Origin: Oscillospiraceae bacterium
GTDB lineage: Bacteria; Bacillota; Clostridia; Oscillospirales; Ruminococcaceae
Direction of reading: 5' to 3'
Assembly (NCBI GenBank): GCA_017848115.1
Contig: JAGAKZ010000029.1
Location: forward strand, 1-64,000
Length of the DNA: 64,000 bases
The notes below the pieces were generated by a model. The model saw nothing but the letters and a program-made list of their open reading frames with translations. It searched no databases and was not told where the DNA came from. The first letter of the stretch is position 1. Each line of letters opens with the position of its first letter. The translations under genes were made by a program, and so were the position numbers. This document shows, piece after piece, positions 26,317 to 34,065 of this stretch.

Positions 26317-27006
26317 ATGTCTGAAAAGAATATACTTATCGTTGACGACGACAAGGACTTGTCCTTTATAATATCTGAAATGCTCGAGGGCTACGGTTAC
26401 TCCGTAACAACCGCCGCAAGCGGTGAGGAGGCCTTTGATCTGCTTTCACAGCACACCTACCATCTCATACTTCTTGATATAAATCTCCCCGATACCACGG
26501 GCCTTGAGCTTTGCAAAGAGCTTCGCCGTGTGTCACAGATACCCGTTATCTTCGCCAGCGCACGCACCAGCGAAAATGACCGCATCACAGGATTTGACAT
26601 CGGCGGTGACGATTATCTGCCAAAGCCTTACTCCATGAAGGAGCTTCTGTCACGTGTCAACGCCCTGATACGCCGTACCTACGGCTTTTCTGAGCAGGAA
26701 AAGGTTGTGACCTTCGGCAATATCAGCGTAAACATCACCGCACGCTCCGTTACAAAGGACGGTGCACCCGTTTCCCTTTCTCTCCGTGAATTTGACCTGC
26801 TTGCGTACCTTTGCGAGAATATGAACACAGCTATCCCCAAGGATAAGCTTATCGCTGAGGTGTGGGGTGCATTTTCTGAGGTTGAGCCGTCCACCCTGAC
26901 GGTGCACATACGCTGGCTACGTGAAAAGCTTGAAGCTGACCCTGCAAATCCGCAGTACATCAAAACCGTATATAAGGTCGGTTATATGTTGGAGGTTAAG
27001 GAATGA
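26317..27006 (+). CDS. OmpR-family response regulator (module 1)
   Basis: Transcription regulator of 229 aa. Receiver domain: acidic pocket VDDDKD, phospho-acceptor in LLDINLPD near residue 53, and lysine in YLPKPYS. A winged-helix output domain begins near residue 130 (SLREFDLLAYLCENMNTAIPKDKL). A 4-bp ATGA overlap couples it to the kinase. The likely target is the transporter promoter at 28158-28195. Codons are richer in C and G (CCC, GCC, TTC, GGC) than in flanking genes, a sign of transfer. Confidence 0.92.
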   Translation: MSEKNILIVDDDKDLSFIISEMLEGYGYSVTTAASGEEAFDLLSQHTYHLILLDINLPDTTGLELCKELRRVSQIPVIFASARTSENDRITGFDIGGDDYLPKPYSMKELLSRVNALIRRTYGFSEQEKVVTFGNISVNITARSVTKDGAPVSLSLREFDLLAYLCENMNTAIPKDKLIAEVWGAFSEVEPSTLTVHIRWLREKLEADPANPQYIKTVYKVGYMLEVKE

Positions 27007-28142
27007 AGAAATATTTAATAACCGCCGCAATTGCTTTCATAGCCTTGCTTGCCGTTGCAACAGCTTTGCTTTGCAGCGCATCAGAAAAGCCGCCTGAGGT
27101 TGATTTCGGCAGCTACACAGTTGCGGCAAATGAAATTGAACAGCTTATCGCAAACGGCGACACGGCAACCGCACAAATCCGTGCCGCTGAACTTAAAACC
27201 GAACTGTCGAAATATGTCCCCGAAAGCAATAACAGCACAGCTTATCTGTGGATGATTTTCGCTGCTTGTTCGGCACTTATAATCGCCGTATTCCTCTATA
27301 TATGGTTTACAGTTCTCCGTCCCTTTGAAAAACTGACGGGCTTTGCTGAACGTATCGCAAACGGTGACTTTGACCTGCCGCTGAACTATGAGCGTACCAA
27401 CTATTTCGGCAAATTCACATGGGCGTTCGACTGTATGCGCCGTGAAATTTCCTCGGCACGTGCCTGCGAAAAGGAGGCAATCGAAAACAACAAGACGGTT
27501 ATTGCTTCCCTTTCTCACGATATCAAAACCCCTGTTGCGTCAATCCGTGCCTACGCTGAGGGCCTTGAAGCGGGAATGGACGCTACCCCCGAAAAGCGTG
27601 CAAAGTATCTGTCGGTTATAATGCGCAAATGCGACGAGGTTGCGGCACTTACAAACGATATGCTTCTCCACTCAATTTCCGACCTTGACAAGCTGAAAAT
27701 GAACCCGACAGAGTTTGAACTTTGCGGCTTCATCAAGGAAGCCGTGTCGGAAATTTCCGCACGGAACAATATCCACCTTAACCTGCCCGCATATTTCATT
27801 GACATAAATGCCGACAGGAACAGACTTACACAGGTGTTTGAAAACATTGTCAGCAATGCGGCAAAGTATGCAAAAACAGACGTTGAAATTTCCGCCGCAA
27901 AGACGGATAAGGGTGCAGAAATTACTTTCCGTGACTTCGGCAAGGGTATTCCCGATGAGGAAATCCCCTTCATCTTCGACAAGTTCTACCGTGGCAACCG
28001 TATCGAAAAGGAAAACGGCGCGGGACTTGGTCTGTACATTGTAAAATATGTTGTAACCCAATTGGGCGGCGAGGTCTACGCTGAAAATCTTCCTGACGGT
28101 TTTCAGATAAAAATAATACTTCCTGAAAAAGCGGACGGATAA
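27003..28142 (+). CDS. Sensor histidine kinase with HAMP domain (module 1)
   Basis: Kinase of 379 aa. Two membrane helices (about 5-25 and 80-105) flank a short outside loop of about 55 residues; a HAMP linker follows. The phospho-histidine is in SLSHDIKTPVAS, the N box is FENIVSNAAKY, then DFGKGIPDEE and GAGLGLYIVK. It partners the preceding regulator. The stop lies in a GC-rich palindromic element (28131-28153) of a kind seen as a dispersed repeat in related genomes. Confidence 0.92.
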   Translation: MKKYLITAAIAFIALLAVATALLCSASEKPPEVDFGSYTVAANEIEQLIANGDTATAQIRAAELKTELSKYVPESNNSTAYLWMIFAACSALIIAVFLYIWFTVLRPFEKLTGFAERIANGDFDLPLNYERTNYFGKFTWAFDCMRREISSARACEKEAIENNKTVIASLSHDIKTPVASIRAYAEGLEAGMDATPEKRAKYLSVIMRKCDEVAALTNDMLLHSISDLDKLKMNPTEFELCGFIKEAVSEISARNNIHLNLPAYFIDINADRNRLTQVFENIVSNAAKYAKTDVEISAAKTDKGAEITFRDFGKGIPDEEIPFIFDKFYRGNRIEKENGAGLGLYIVKYVVTQLGGEVYAENLPDGFQIKIILPEKADG

Positions 28143-28157
28143 TATCCGCCCCTACAG

Positions 28158-28195
28158 ACTTCTTAAGGACTTCTTAATAACTTTTGCGGTAAAAT
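28158..28195 (+). promoter_or_regulatory. Direct-repeat operator and promoter of ABC module 1
   Basis: Two 11-bp direct repeats, ACTTCTTAAGG and ACTTCTTAATA (28158-28168, 28169-28179), sit where a -35 box would be, with TAAAAT (28190-28195) as -10. OmpR-family regulators bind such one-turn direct repeats and replace a poor -35. Binding by the neighbouring regulator is inferred. Confidence 0.65.
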
Positions 28196-28231
28196 TAAAC
28201 CAACAAAAGAACAGAAAGGAAATGGTAACCT

Positions 28232-28993
28232 ATGAAAAATATAATTTTATCCGCAAAGGGACTTTGCAAAAGCTTTGCACACAACGGCGTGCAGAACCAT
28301 ATTTTATCAAACCTTGATATCGAAATCTACGAGGGCGACTTTACCGTTGTAATGGGTGCGTCAGGTTCAGGCAAGTCCACGCTTCTCTATGCTTTGAGCG
28401 GTATGGACAGGGTAACAGGCGGCTCGGTTACTTATGACGGAAAGGACATCGTCAAGCTTCCCGAAAAGAAGCTTTCCGAACTTCGTCACGGCGACTTCGG
28501 CTTCATTTTCCAGCAGATGCACCTTGTCAGCAACCTTTCCCTTTTTGAGAATGTTGCTGTTCCCGGGTACTTGAACAAATCCGTCCCCGCTGATGAGGTC
28601 AACAAGCGTGCTGACGAACTGCTTGAAAAAATGGGCATTTCCGCAATCAAAACACAGCTTCCCTCACAGTGCTCAGGCGGCGAACAGCAGAGATGTGCCA
28701 TTGCCCGTGCGGTAATCAACAACCCTAAGCTTCTTTTTGCCGACGAGCCTACAGGTGCACTGAACAGAAAGAACACGACCGAGGTACTTAACCTGCTCAC
28801 TGACCTGAACAACAACGGTCAGAGCATTCTTATGGTTACCCACGACAGCCGTGCGGCGCTCCGTGCAACAAGAATTATCTACATTGCCGACGGTGCGGTA
28901 ATCGGTGGCCTCGACCTGCCGCCTTACACAGCCGAAGCTGAAAAGAGCCGTGAAGCACAGGTGAACGCTTGGCTTGCTTCGATGGAATGGTGA
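28232..28993 (+). CDS. ABC transporter ATPase, MacB/BceA-like (module 1)
   Basis: ATPase of 253 aa in the lipoprotein/antimicrobial-peptide ABC class. Walker [10 protein letters not shown] near residue 44, Q-loop FIFQQMHLV, signature CSGGEQQR (first residue Cys, not Leu), Walker [13 protein letters not shown]-loop THDSRAA. Likely energises the FtsX-like permease that follows after 8 bp. High-GC codon usage like the rest of the module. Confidence 0.92.
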   Translation: MKNIILSAKGLCKSFAHNGVQNHILSNLDIEIYEGDFTVVMGASGSGKSTLLYALSGMDRVTGGSVTYDGKDIVKLPEKKLSELRHGDFGFIFQQMHLVSNLSLFENVAVPGYLNKSVPADEVNKRADELLEKMGISAIKTQLPSQCSGGEQQRCAIARAVINNPKLLFADEPTGALNRKNTTEVLNLLTDLNNNGQSILMVTHDSRAALRATRIIYIADGAVIGGLDLPPYTAEAEKSREAQVNAWLASMEW

Positions 28994-29001
28994 GGTGCGG
29001 T

Positions 29002-31344
29002 ATGGAAATTTTCAAGCTTCTCAAAGCCAACATCAGGCACAAGAAAGGCGCTTTCAAGAGCATTGCCGCGCTTATGGCAATTATTGTGTTTTCCTTCAGC
29101 GGCACGGTGAGCAACAACGACAACCTTGCCCGTTCGATTGACCGTGCACACACTTATGCAGACACTCCCACATTCAACGCAATGGAGCGTGTTACGCTTA
29201 TGCAGGAAGACCTTGTGGAAACCGTTTCCGCACACCCTGACGTGGTAAGTGTTACCGCAACTGACTGCGTTCTTGCAGGCGGCACAAAGGCTGACGGAAA
29301 CGATGTGTTCCAGAATTTATTTGTATACGAACAGGGGCACGACATATACCGTGTTATGAATGACACCTTCACAGATTACGCTGAAAATCCCGAGCCTCTC
29401 AAAGAGGGCGAGGTTTACGTCCCTTACGGCATGACAGCTGTTACAAAGCTTGAAATCGGCTCAATGCTGACTATGGGTACAGAGGATTACGTGTACGATT
29501 TTACCGTCAAGGGATTTATCGAAGAACCGCAGTTCGGCGCTTCACTTATGGGCACAAAGCGTGTACGTGTATTTGTACACGAAAATGACTTCAAGAAAAT
29601 GTATGACGAAGCAAACGACGTGGGCACTCACAAAATACTTGACGTTGGTATTACTCTTGCTGACGGTGCTGACTACACCAAAGTCAAAAAGGAACTTGAC
29701 AACTCCTGCGGACTTGCGGCAAGTGCAGGTATTGTTATCTCAAAGGAAGAAGCAATCACCTACACGGAGCTTTACTCCAGAACAGGCTCGGGAATTCTTC
29801 TTGCATTTCTCATACTTCTTATCGCAATCGTAATCATCTCAATGTGGCACAGCATTTCCACATCAATTGATATGGAATACACAAACCTCGGAATACTCAA
29901 ATCACAGGGCTTCACCTCTTGGCAAATCCGGATTGTGTACGTACTCCAGTATTTCATCGCTGAGGTTATCGGCTCGGTAATCGGACTTATCATTTCCGTG
30001 CCTGCACTCAGACTTCTCGGTATGCTTTTCCAGCCGATGACGGGTCTTCTCACAGCTACCGACATTTCTTTCGTAAAATGCGGCGCAATGGCGCTTGCAC
30101 TTGCGTTACTCTGCATTGTATTCGTGGTAATTGCAACAAGCAAGGTCAGCAGGATTTCTCCTGTCCGTGCAATCTCAGGCGGCAAGGCAGAGGTTTACTT
30201 CGACAGCAGACTTAACCTTCCAATCAAGGCAAAGCCACTTTCATTCTTTATGGGTCTGCGTCAGTTTACATCACGCTTCAAAAGCTACGGCGGCTCGGTT
30301 TTAATTGTTGCGCTTCTCGTTTATTTTATGATGACGGTAACAATTCTTTCCGACACACTTTCAAGGGAATACTTCGGCGAAACACAGTTCTTCCAGAACA
30401 TCACCCTGATACTGAATGATGATTTTGACCTTGACAAAATGGAAGAATTCGAACAGACAGTTGCGGAAATTGACCCTGATGCGAGAACACTTTTCAACTT
30501 TTCCGACTACATAATGATTGACGGAATTCAGCTTTACTGCAATTCCTACAACAAGCCTGATATGCTGAACAAAGTTTACGACGGACGTATGCCTGCCTAC
30601 GACAACGAGGTTGCTGTGACAGACATTGCTTCTGAACTGCTTGGCAAGGGTATCGGTGACACGGTCGTAATCGGCAGCAACGAGGACGCAAAGGAATTTA
30701 TCGTTACTGGTATCTATCAGAACGTGAACGATGCAGGCAAGAATATCTGTATCACAAGCGACGGCTTGTACCGTATCAACAAGACCATCCCGATGTTCTA
30801 TGTTGAAATGGCAGATTTAAGCCTTACAAACAAGGTTGCTGACGTGCTTGATGAAAAGTACAGCGAGAACATTCTCCGCAAGTATGTTGAGGAGGAAAGA
30901 AACACCTCCGCTGACGGAATTTTCGAGCTTATTGACACTATCTGCGTGGTTATCGTTGCAGTTGTGTACGGCATTTCCATCATCTTCTCAGCGGTTGTAA
31001 TCAGTATGATTTGTTCCAAAGCCTTCATTAAGGAACGTACCGACATTGGTATACTGAAATCTCTCGGCTTCACGGCAAGCGGCCTGCGCACACAGTTTGC
31101 ATCACGCTTCACAATCATCGCTGCAATAGGCTCAATAATGGGCGGAATTGCTTCGCTGTTCCTGACAACACCGCTTCTTGAAGTGATAATGAGAATGGTT
31201 GGTCTTACACGAATTGACGCTGACATTACGCTGTTTACATTCCTGTTCCCTGCCCTTGCAGTGTGCGCAAGCTTCTTCCTTTTCGCATATTTTGTAGCAA
31301 GAAAAATCAACACAGTTGAAGTAAGAGAGCTTATATCCGAATAA
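29002..31344 (+). CDS. FtsX-like ABC permease (module 1)
   Basis: Membrane protein of 780 aa from the ATG at 29002 (GAGGTG upstream). An N-terminal helix, a large extracytoplasmic region, a block of three helices near 265-400, a second outside region and a last block of three helices (IFSAVVISMICSKAFIKERTDIGILKSLGF) give the two-FtsX-domain plan of MacB/BceB-type transporters. These act on peptides or lipoproteins at the membrane face. Together with the kinase it probably detects and removes an antimicrobial compound; the substrate is unknown. Confidence 0.9.
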   Translation: MEIFKLLKANIRHKKGAFKSIAALMAIIVFSFSGTVSNNDNLARSIDRAHTYADTPTFNAMERVTLMQEDLVETVSAHPDVVSVTATDCVLAGGTKADGNDVFQNLFVYEQGHDIYRVMNDTFTDYAENPEPLKEGEVYVPYGMTAVTKLEIGSMLTMGTEDYVYDFTVKGFIEEPQFGASLMGTKRVRVFVHENDFKKMYDEANDVGTHKILDVGITLADGADYTKVKKELDNSCGLAASAGIVISKEEAITYTELYSRTGSGILLAFLILLIAIVIISMWHSISTSIDMEYTNLGILKSQGFTSWQIRIVYVLQYFIAEVIGSVIGLIISVPALRLLGMLFQPMTGLLTATDISFVKCGAMALALALLCIVFVVIATSKVSRISPVRAISGGKAEVYFDSRLNLPIKAKPLSFFMGLRQFTSRFKSYGGSVLIVALLVYFMMTVTILSDTLSREYFGETQFFQNITLILNDDFDLDKMEEFEQTVAEIDPDARTLFNFSDYIMIDGIQLYCNSYNKPDMLNKVYDGRMPAYDNEVAVTDIASELLGKGIGDTVVIGSNEDAKEFIVTGIYQNVNDAGKNICITSDGLYRINKTIPMFYVEMADLSLTNKVADVLDEKYSENILRKYVEEERNTSADGIFELIDTICVVIVAVVYGISIIFSAVVISMICSKAFIKERTDIGILKSLGFTASGLRTQFASRFTIIAAIGSIMGGIASLFLTTPLLEVIMRMVGLTRIDADITLFTFLFPALAVCASFFLFAYFVARKINTVEVRELISE

Positions 31345-31357
31345 AAAGAAATCCACG

Positions 31358-31424
31358 AAGGGGTGCCCCCTTTGCCAGTCCGTAATAAACAAATCAAGGG
31401 TATCGAGTTTGTGACTCGGTACTC
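31358..31424 (+). terminator. Two hairpins after module 1, probable termination region
   Basis: AAGGGG/CCCCTT (31358-31372) and an 11-bp stem with G-U pairs (31398-31408 with 31414-31424). The T run after the second is weak. Confidence 0.4.
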
Positions 31425-31450
31425 TTAATTACTTCTATACGGTCATTGCG

Positions 31451-31640
31451 CTAAGCTTCGGGGGATTTTTGTGTATTTTAAGTTCCGAAATTGCGGTATA
31501 CAGCCAATTTGCAGGGGAGGTCTTCGGTAGTCTGTATTGAAAACAACGACTTATTCTGCAGACTGTATATCCTATCTACATGTTAAAAATCCAGTTTGAT
31601 TTTTGATGTAAATTGTGATATAATAAACTGTAATTACAGA
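31451..31640 (+). repeat. Long direct repeat B, copy 1 (promoter block of module 2)
   Basis: 190 bp that recurs with no indel and few substitutions at 36787-36976. Both begin at CTAAGC and carry the same promoter. A short stem (AGTCTGTA with TGCAGACT here, TACAGACT in copy 2) is kept with a compensating G-U/A-U change, hinting at a structured element. Confidence 0.9.
31596..31624 (+). promoter_or_regulatory. Promoter of module 2 regulator and kinase
   Basis: TTGATT (31596-31601), 17-bp spacer, TATAAT (31619-31624). The palindrome CTGTAATTACAG follows at about 31628-31639, a possible operator. Confidence 0.8.
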
Positions 31641-31681
31641 TTTGCACAAATAAAACAATATAACAAGGAGTACAATGCAGC

Positions 31682-32359
31682 ATGAAAAGAATACTTATCG
31701 TGGAGGACGACAAAACCCTTGCATCAGGCTTGTGCCGTGCCTTGAAAAACCAGGAAACGGAAGCAATTGCCGCTGAAAATCTGCATACGGCAAAAGAATG
31801 TCTTTCCAGCGAAGATGTCGCACTTGTCATCCTTGATGTGAATCTTCCTGACGGAAACGGCTTTGATTTTCTTCCGTATATAAAAAATACATATAATATT
31901 CCTGTAATAATGCTGACTGCAAATGATCTTGAAACAGATATTGTAGCAGGTCTTGAGGCTGGTGCAGATGACTACATAACAAAGCCGTTCAGTCTTGCCG
32001 TGCTTCGTGCAAGGGTAAATACACAGCTTCGCAGGGCGTCGGACAAAAAGAATAACCAGATCTATGTATCTGATAATTATTTTTTTGATTTTGACAGAAT
32101 GGAATTCAGAGTTAGCGGTACTGCAGTTGAACTCAGTAAAACAGAACAGAAGCTGTTGCGTGTTCTGACAGACAATGCCGGGATAACCCTTTCCCGTGAC
32201 AAGCTTGTAGACAGGATATGGACTGACGGATCGGAATATGTTGATGAAAACGCACTGTCTGTAACAGTAAAGCGTCTTCGCGATAAGCTTAACGCTAAGA
32301 CTTACATAAAAACAGTTTACGGAATAGGCTACGTATGGGTAAATAAAAATGAAAACTGA
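31682..32359 (+). CDS. OmpR-family response regulator (module 2)
   Basis: Regulator of 225 aa with receiver motifs VEDDKT, LDVNLPD, MLTAND and DYITKPFS. The winged-helix domain starts near residue 125 and ends in YIKTVYGIGYVW. It resembles the regulators of BceRS/VanRS-type systems. ATAACAAGGAG is the ribosome site. Its last codons overlap the kinase start by 11 bp. Base composition is closer to the chromosome than that of module 1. Confidence 0.92.
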   Translation: MKRILIVEDDKTLASGLCRALKNQETEAIAAENLHTAKECLSSEDVALVILDVNLPDGNGFDFLPYIKNTYNIPVIMLTANDLETDIVAGLEAGADDYITKPFSLAVLRARVNTQLRRASDKKNNQIYVSDNYFFDFDRMEFRVSGTAVELSKTEQKLLRVLTDNAGITLSRDKLVDRIWTDGSEYVDENALSVTVKRLRDKLNAKTYIKTVYGIGYVWVNKNEN

Positions 32360-33278
32360 TGTTTCTTATATACTGGAATTTAATATACTTCTTCCTGTTC
32401 TGATTGTTGTGTCGGTTCTGGGGGCCGGTTATGGAGTCTACTGCCATATCAGAATGAAACATCAGATAAAAAGGCTTGACAGTATGCTTGACAAGGCGAT
32501 CGACGGCAGTTTTACCGAAAGTTGCTTTGATGAGTCGCAGCTTTCATATATCGAAAACAAAATGTGGAGATATCTTTCCACATCAGAAATATCTGCACGT
32601 AAAACCGCTGAAGAAAAAGCTAAAATAAAAACTATGATTTCTGATATCTCACATCAGACAAAAACACCTGTGTCAAATATAATGCTTTACTCAGAGCTTC
32701 TGTCAGAGTGTGAGCTTTCTGATGACTCAAAGAATTATGCCGGCATGATCTATGCTCAGTCTGAAAAGTTGTCGTTTCTGATCACATCACTTGTAAAGCT
32801 TTCCAGGCTTGAAACAGGAATTATTTCTCTTTTGCCAAAGCAAAACGATATTCTTCCTATGCTTCGGGATATCGTTTTGCAGGCAAAGGCAAAGGCGGAA
32901 GAAAAAGGGCTTAGTCTTACACTTGAATGCGACGATGAAAAAGCAGTGTTTGATGAAAAATGGACAAACGAGGCAATATGGAACATAGTTGACAACGCTT
33001 TAAAGTATACAGACAACGGCGGAGTAAAAATAACTGTAAAGGAATACGAGATGTTTGTCTGTGTCCGGATTTCTGATACGGGCTGCGGTATTTCCGAAGC
33101 AGAGCAGGCGCAGGTTTTTTCGCGCTTCTACCGTTCTGAAAATTCTTCTATGAAAGAGGGCGTTGGTATCGGTCTGTATCTTGCAAGGCAGATTATTTCG
33201 TCAGAAAAAGGTTACATAAAGCTTGCGTCCGAGGTCGGAAGGGGAACGACCTTTTCTGTGTTTCTTTCAAAACTGTAA
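32349..33278 (+). CDS. Sensor histidine kinase, small, without outside domain (module 2)
   Basis: Kinase of 309 aa. Only one clear membrane segment is visible (about residues 11-33, ILLPVLIVVSVLGAGYGVYC) and there is no extracellular sensor loop. Such kinases take their signal from a partner transporter, as in Bce-like systems. Phospho-histidine in ISDISHQTKTPVSN, N box IWNIVDNALKY, then DTGCGIS and GVGIGLYLAR. A terminator separates it from the transporter genes. Confidence 0.9.
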   Translation: MKTDVSYILEFNILLPVLIVVSVLGAGYGVYCHIRMKHQIKRLDSMLDKAIDGSFTESCFDESQLSYIENKMWRYLSTSEISARKTAEEKAKIKTMISDISHQTKTPVSNIMLYSELLSECELSDDSKNYAGMIYAQSEKLSFLITSLVKLSRLETGIISLLPKQNDILPMLRDIVLQAKAKAEEKGLSLTLECDDEKAVFDEKWTNEAIWNIVDNALKYTDNGGVKITVKEYEMFVCVRISDTGCGISEAEQAQVFSRFYRSENSSMKEGVGIGLYLARQIISSEKGYIKLASEVGRGTTFSVFLSKL

Positions 33279-33324
33279 GAATTTATTTTGCTATGGAAAT
33301 AATGTAGAAAGAATTATATGAGAT

Positions 33325-33362
33325 AATCCGTATTGTAGAGAAATTTACAATACGGATTTTTA
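33325..33362 (+). terminator. Terminator or attenuator between kinase and transporter, module 2
   Basis: 13-bp perfect stem (33325-33337 with 33346-33358) followed by TTTTAT, inside the module and 20 bp before the ATPase start. Confidence 0.8.
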
Positions 33363-33382
33363 TATAAAGGAGAAAAAAGTTT

Positions 33383-34053
33383 ATGGTTATACTATCAACT
33401 GAAAATCTTAAAAAATATACGGCAGAGGCGAAAATGAGGTGCGTGCACTTGACGGAGTAAGTCTTGAGGCTGAGCAAGGCGAATTTGTTTCCGTTGTCGG
33501 AACATCAGGAAGCGGAAAGTCCACGCTTTTGCATATGCTCGGGGGACTTGACCGTCCTGATTCCGGAAAAGTATATGTAGACGGAAAGGATATTTTTTCT
33601 TTTAAAGATGAGGCGCTTACAATTTTCAGAAGGCGAAAAATAGGTTTTGTTTTTCAGAATTATAACCTTGTGCCGTCACTTAACGTATATGAAAATATCG
33701 TACTTCCTGTTCAGCTTGACGGCAGAGCACCTGACAAGAAGTACATTGACTCAATAATCGAAACTCTCGGTCTTAGTGAAAAGCTTGACAATCTTCCGAA
33801 CAATCTTTCCGGCGGTCAGCAGCAGAGAGTTGCTATTGCAAGAGCATTGGCTGGAAAGCCGGCAATAATCCTTGCAGATGAGCCTACGGGAAATCTTGAC
33901 AGCAAAACCTCGCAGGATGTTATGGGACTGCTTAAAATAACAGGCGAACGTTTTTCTCAGACAATAGTTATGATTACTCATAATGAAGAAATCGCACAGC
34001 TGGCGGACAGGATAATCAGGATTGAGGACGGAAAGATAGTTTCAGGAAAATAA
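33383..34053 (+). pseudogene. ABC ATPase of module 2 with a one-base deletion near its start
   Basis: AAAGGAG and an ATG at 33383 begin MVILSTENLKK, then the frame is lost and a TAA is met soon after. The downstream frame (204 codons open from a GTG at 33439) carries the complete ATPase: Walker A GTSGSGKST, signature LSGGQQQR, Walker B ILADEPTGNLD. Adding one A to the A6 run at 33410-33415 gives LKKIYGRGENEVRALDGVSL, the normal MacB-type N-terminus. So there is either a sequencing error, a real mutation, or an A tract where slippage restores the frame. Without repair the first strand and A-loop tyrosine are lost. Confidence 0.85.
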
Positions 34054-34065
34054 GAGGTGACATCT

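Noticed and set aside
30798..31397. 199-codon minus-strand frame over the module 1 permease
   Set aside because: Antisense shadow caused by the codon pattern of the real gene; no promoter or ribosome site.
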